Assembly: GCA_947379685.1 (NCBI GenBank)
Contig: CANCOG010000239.1
Coordinates: 1 to 7,578, forward strand
Direction of reading: 5' to 3'
Length of the DNA stretch: 7,578 nucleotides
DNA from: Flavipsychrobacter stenotrophus
GTDB taxonomy: Bacteria; Bacteroidota; Bacteroidia; Chitinophagales; Chitinophagaceae
Below the pieces are notes generated by a model. That model was not told the DNA's origin, ran no database searches, and saw only the letters and a list, made by a program, of their open reading frames with translations. This document shows positions 4,980 through 7,578 of this stretch, piece after piece. Both the position numbers and the translations under genes were made by a program. Within the stretch, counting starts at the first letter, position 1. Every line of letters starts with the position of its first letter.

Positions 4980-5035
4980 CTAGACACGAGTCGGCTGCGC
5001 ATAAAAGCAACGCCTCAGACCTTGCGCCGGATGGG
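4980..5035 (+). repeat. Repeat family A, copy 3 (lacks the first hairpin)
   Basis: CTAGACACGAGTCGGCT matches copy A1 exactly at its start, followed by AAAAGCAACGCCTCAGAC and TTGCGCCGGATG. The GGCAGTT/AACTGCC hairpin of A1 and A2 is missing, and no plus-strand gene follows. This copy forms the right edge of the array next to the convergent dehydratase gene. Confidence 0.8.
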
Positions 5036-5060
5036 GAAGCCATATGAGCAACGACCGTTC

Positions 5061-5091
5061 AAAACAAATCCCGCGATAAACGCAGGATTTG
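5061..5091 (-). terminator. Intrinsic terminator of the dehydratase gene
   Basis: On the minus strand CAAATCC and GGATTTG (5091-5085 with 5071-5065) pair over 7 bp, extended by three G-C pairs after one mismatch, with a 5-base loop (5080-5076). TTTT follows directly on the minus strand (5064-5061). It starts about 29 bases after the TAA at 5122-5120. Confidence 0.65.
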
Positions 5092-5119
5092 ATTCAATAA
5101 TTTTATGTGTCATTAATTG

Positions 5120-7051
5120 TTACTCCCCAGACTGTTGCGGAACATTGAGTTTTTCGTAGGCAACGTTGTTGCTTACAAATTCAGGTACAAGTTCCTTCAT
5201 CAGGTGTACAGTTTCCAATGTATAGTGCTGGCGGGCACTGCTTACCAGCTTATCCACACGCTTTACGATCTCAGCAAAATTATATTGCCTTACATCTGCG
5301 ATCATTATTTTTTCATGATATGTAGGGCGGGTGTTTTCAGCATTATTCAACAACTCTTCGTATAATTTTTCGCCAGGCCTTAAACCTGTATAAATTACCC
5401 TGATATCCACGTCTGGTTCCTTACCCGCGAGCCTGATCACCTTCTTGGCAAGATCGGCAATCTTAACTGGCTTGCCCATATCGAACACAAATATCTCCCC
5501 ACCTTGTCCCATAACGCCAGCCTCGAGTACCAATATACAGGCCTCTGGAATGGTCATAAAGTAACGGGTAATATCGGGATGGGTAACTGTGATTGGTCCA
5601 CCGGCCTCAAGTTGCTTTTTGAACCTCGGGATAACAGAACCATTAGACCCCAGTACATTCCCGAAACGAGTAGTCACAAACTTGGTGATCACCCTTGCAT
5701 CGTCTGCATTTTTTGCTTCTGTAAGGAGTGAATTATAGAAACTCTGCGTGAATATCTCAGCAACTCTTTTTGAGGCCCCCATCACATTTGTCGGGTTTAC
5801 TGCCTTATCGGTAGAGATCATCACAAATTTCTCTACTCCATTTGCAACAGAAAGCTCAGCGAGGTTTTTAGTACCCAGTACATTATTTAATACCGCAATC
5901 GAAGGGTTATCTTCCATCAATGGCACATGCTTGTAAGCGGCAGCATGGAAAACGATCTGAGGATTGTAGACCTCAAACAGGTGCTCCATCCGTTGACGAT
6001 CCTTGATATCGCCTACATAAGCCTTTACATTTGAATTTTTGTATTTCTCCTGAACCTCCAACAGAAACTCATGCATAGGTGTTTCAGCCTGGTCACAGAG
6101 AATTACCAGCGATGGACGGTAGTTGAGCAACTGGCGCACCAACTCACTCCCTATAGAACCTGCAGCTCCTGTAACCAATATCTTTTTGCCCTTCAGCTCT
6201 GTATAAATGGCCTCGTTATGTATCTTGATCACTTCACGCTCCAGCAGGTCTTCGATATTAATGTTCTGCAGTTGTTGTGTGTCGAGTTTACCGTTCAGCC
6301 AGTCACGCATAGTCGGTACCTGCTGTATTCTTATTCCGAAAGAAAGGCAGCTATCCACGAGTGCATTGAGCTTATCCTTTTCCTGAATTTTATTAACGAA
6401 AATCAGTAATTCTACACCCTCGTTCTTCAATTTTTCAATTGACGCAGGCGTTGTGTTATAAATTGGAATACCTTCCAGTAACTTGCCACTGCCACTTAAA
6501 AAATCATCGAGAAACGCAACTACCTGCATGTCACCATTTGGCAGGTTATTCATTACGTTTTTAATGTGGAGACCATTTGCAGATGCACTAAAAACTGCGA
6601 CCTTCTTTTTGGGCACGCGGTCACCTTCTGAATAAAGCTTATAAAACTGGAAACAATAACGCACGCCCAGCCTGTAGGAGATAATTACAAAGCTGGTGAT
6701 GAAAAAATTGATAGTAACAACCTGGAGCGTAAAGAAATTCTGAGATTTGTAAACAAAAATATTCACCGCCAGGTAGAAAAATGATGCAATTGCGTTCACC
6801 ATTACCAACCTCGAAGTATCTTCGATATTGGTGTACCTGACAATGCCCGCATAACTTTTGAAAATGTAAAACAGTGCCATATTCACTAAAAGCACCACGG
6901 CCGTCATAGACCTCAGCCCGACCAAAATATGCGGCCAGTAGAAATTGAGTTTCAATGACCTGGAGAGAAACAGGCAGAAACAAACCAGGAATAAATCAAG
7001 AAGAAAAACAAGCCACCTAGGCAAAATACGTATTTTATATGCCATATTCAT
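5120..7051 (-). CDS. Membrane-anchored nucleotide-sugar 4,6-dehydratase (WbpM/FlaA1/PglF/CapD type)
   Basis: A full-length polysaccharide-biosynthesis dehydratase, probably converting UDP-GlcNAc to a UDP-4-keto-6-deoxy sugar for surface glycan or glycoprotein synthesis. From ATG 7051 it has 643 residues; numbers here are on that basis. Four membrane helices lie in residues 10-130, then a Rossmann-like CoA-binding-type domain (about 148-255). The catalytic extended-SDR domain has the NAD motif TGAAGSIG (294-301), HAAAYKHVPLMED (369-381), STDKA (413-417) and VMGASKR (423-429). M424 replaces the usual SDR tyrosine before K428, as is known for WbpM-like enzymes. RFGNVLGSNGSV and GLRPGEKLYEELL complete the family signature. 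A TTG at 7069 would add six residues but overlaps a GCCGG/CCGGC hairpin (7062-7079), and ATG 7045 is also possible. The gene stands alone, with its own terminator. The exact sugar product is not readable. Confidence 0.92.
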   Translation of the reverse strand: MNMAYKIRILPRWLVFLLDLFLVCFCLFLSRSLKLNFYWPHILVGLRSMTAVVLLVNMALFYIFKSYAGIVRYTNIEDTSRLVMVNAIASFFYLAVNIFVYKSQNFFTLQVVTINFFITSFVIISYRLGVRYCFQFYKLYSEGDRVPKKKVAVFSASANGLHIKNVMNNLPNGDMQVVAFLDDFLSGSGKLLEGIPIYNTTPASIEKLKNEGVELLIFVNKIQEKDKLNALVDSCLSFGIRIQQVPTMRDWLNGKLDTQQLQNINIEDLLEREVIKIHNEAIYTELKGKKILVTGAAGSIGSELVRQLLNYRPSLVILCDQAETPMHEFLLEVQEKYKNSNVKAYVGDIKDRQRMEHLFEVYNPQIVFHAAAYKHVPLMEDNPSIAVLNNVLGTKNLAELSVANGVEKFVMISTDKAVNPTNVMGASKRVAEIFTQSFYNSLLTEAKNADDARVITKFVTTRFGNVLGSNGSVIPRFKKQLEAGGPITVTHPDITRYFMTIPEACILVLEAGVMGQGGEIFVFDMGKPVKIADLAKKVIRLAGKEPDVDIRVIYTGLRPGEKLYEELLNNAENTRPTYHEKIMIADVRQYNFAEIVKRVDKLVSSARQHYTLETVHLMKELVPEFVSNNVAYEKLNVPQQSGE

Positions 7052-7101
7052 CCATTTTAATGCCGGCAAAATAACCGGCGGTTAAAAAATCCACTTCTCT
7101 A

Positions 7102-7109
7102 CAAAATTA
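7102..7109 (-). promoter_or_regulatory. Candidate -7 box for the dehydratase gene
   Basis: On the minus strand TAATTTTG matches TAnnTTTG, about 50 bases before the ATG at 7051. No well-spaced -33 TTTG is visible, so this is a weak call. The surrounding intergenic region 7070-7336 is strongly AT-rich with no gene. Confidence 0.3.
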
Positions 7110-7263
7110 CGATAAAATTCCAAATCATTATACTATGCAAATATTGGTAATGAATTTTTCATATTTGCTATCAAAAAAACGATAACCCGTCATACAATAT
7201 TACAAAAAAATAACAAAAAATCAATATAACCCCTGAAATTTTCTCCAGACTATAACCTGACTA

Positions 7264-7294
7264 TTGTCGATTAATTTATTTTTTTTTATGTTTG
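7264..7294 (+). promoter_or_regulatory. Bacteroidota-type promoter for the receiver-domain gene
   Basis: TATGTTTG (7287-7294) matches TAnnTTTG exactly, and TTG (7264-7266) lies 20 bases upstream as the -33 box. This is the best-spaced promoter in the window. Transcription would start near 7301, so the ATG at 7288 inside the box cannot be the translation start. Confidence 0.55.
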
Positions 7295-7336
7295 TGGAGT
7301 TAACGATGTTTGCAATTATAAATAAAGACTGATAAG

Positions 7337-7578
7337 TTGCTGAAAGGAAAAAATATTCTGGTTGCAGATGATAATAAACTGAACCAGAAAATACTGATTT
7401 TTATACTGGAGAAGACCGGTGCGATCGTCAAAATCGCGAATAATGGAAAAGAGGCTATTGAGCAGATGACAAATAACCCTATTGATGCTGTGCTGATGGA
7501 TATACAGATGCCGGAAATGGACGGGCTTGAAGCGACTGTTCACATCAGGAAGGTGATGAACAGTAATGTGCCAATAAT
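7337..7578 (+). CDS. Response regulator receiver-domain protein (partial, 3' end outside window)
   Basis: The visible 80 residues are a CheY-like receiver domain that accepts a phosphate from a histidine kinase. Counting from TTG 7337, the acidic pair D11-D12 is in ILVADDNKLNQ, and the phospho-acceptor D55 is in VLMDIQMPEMDG. The sequence ends at VPI, just before the expected conserved Thr/Ser and Lys. The ADDNKLNQ and MDIQMPEMDG style is typical of receiver domains in hybrid histidine kinases and stand-alone response regulators; the output domain, if any, lies beyond the window. No ATG is in frame: the frame opens after a TAA at 7322-7324 and TTG 7337 is the most sensible start. The alternative is that an upstream ATG (7306) reaches this frame by a frameshift. 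The gene diverges from the dehydratase gene. Confidence 0.85.
   Translation, partial: MLKGKNILVADDNKLNQKILIFILEKTGAIVKIANNGKEAIEQMTNNPIDAVLMDIQMPEMDGLEATVHIRKVMNSNVPI

Noticed and set aside
2178..5035. CRISPR array
   Set aside because: The repeats are 90-220 bases, separated by genes rather than short spacers, and no cas gene is seen.
7288..7290. ATG at 7288 as start of the receiver gene
   Set aside because: It lies inside the TATGTTTG promoter box and its frame ends at the TGA at 7330-7332 without reaching the receiver frame.
7316..7543. 75-codon minus-strand frame over the receiver domain
   Set aside because: The plus strand has unmistakable receiver motifs; the antisense frame is a shadow.

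Overview
The window looks like chromosomal DNA from a member of the Bacteroidota, most likely a Chitinophagaceae/Sphingobacteriia-type organism. The evidence is promoter-like TAnnTTTG boxes (the -7 element of the Bacteroidota primary sigma factor), A-rich leaders instead of clear Shine-Dalgarno sites, a Bacteroidota-style DNA polymerase III delta subunit, and intergenic DNA full of short palindromic repeats. The lineage is inferred from style and not proven.

Layout. Positions 1-45 hold the first 15 codons of an unidentified gene on the minus strand. It diverges from a PolB-type 3'-5' exonuclease (109-831, +). A 300-base gap follows, with palindromes, a GCGCAAAGACGCAA-type motif and a 7-copy heptamer tandem repeat that stops two bases before the start of holA (1132-2133, +, clamp-loader delta subunit). 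From 2134 to 5119 lies an accessory stretch. Four small, mostly AT-rich orphan genes (2298-2582, 2859-3299, 3500-3949, 4109-4405, all +) sit between copies of two unrelated repeat families, here called A (three copies) and B (three copies, each carrying a terminator-like hairpin plus T-run). The order is A1-gene-B1-gene-A2-gene-B2-gene-B3-A3. The array ends in about 700 bases without a convincing gene.

Beyond the array, a large membrane-anchored nucleotide-sugar 4,6-dehydratase of the WbpM/FlaA1/PglF type (5120-7051, -) has its own terminator hairpin and a candidate promoter. It diverges from the start of a response-regulator receiver protein (from about 7337, +, cut off by the window end), which has a good Bacteroidota promoter but no ATG start.

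Interpretation. The flanking genes are ordinary housekeeping or envelope functions: DNA replication/repair, surface glycan biosynthesis and signalling. The unusual part is 2134-5119, which looks like a modular cassette array in which small genes are exchanged between standard repeat boundaries. Two of the four small proteins carry Cys pairs suggesting zinc knuckles, one is helical and HEAT-like, and one is a three-helix membrane protein. Orphan immunity-type proteins would fit this pattern, but no toxin gene is visible, so that role is only a hypothesis.
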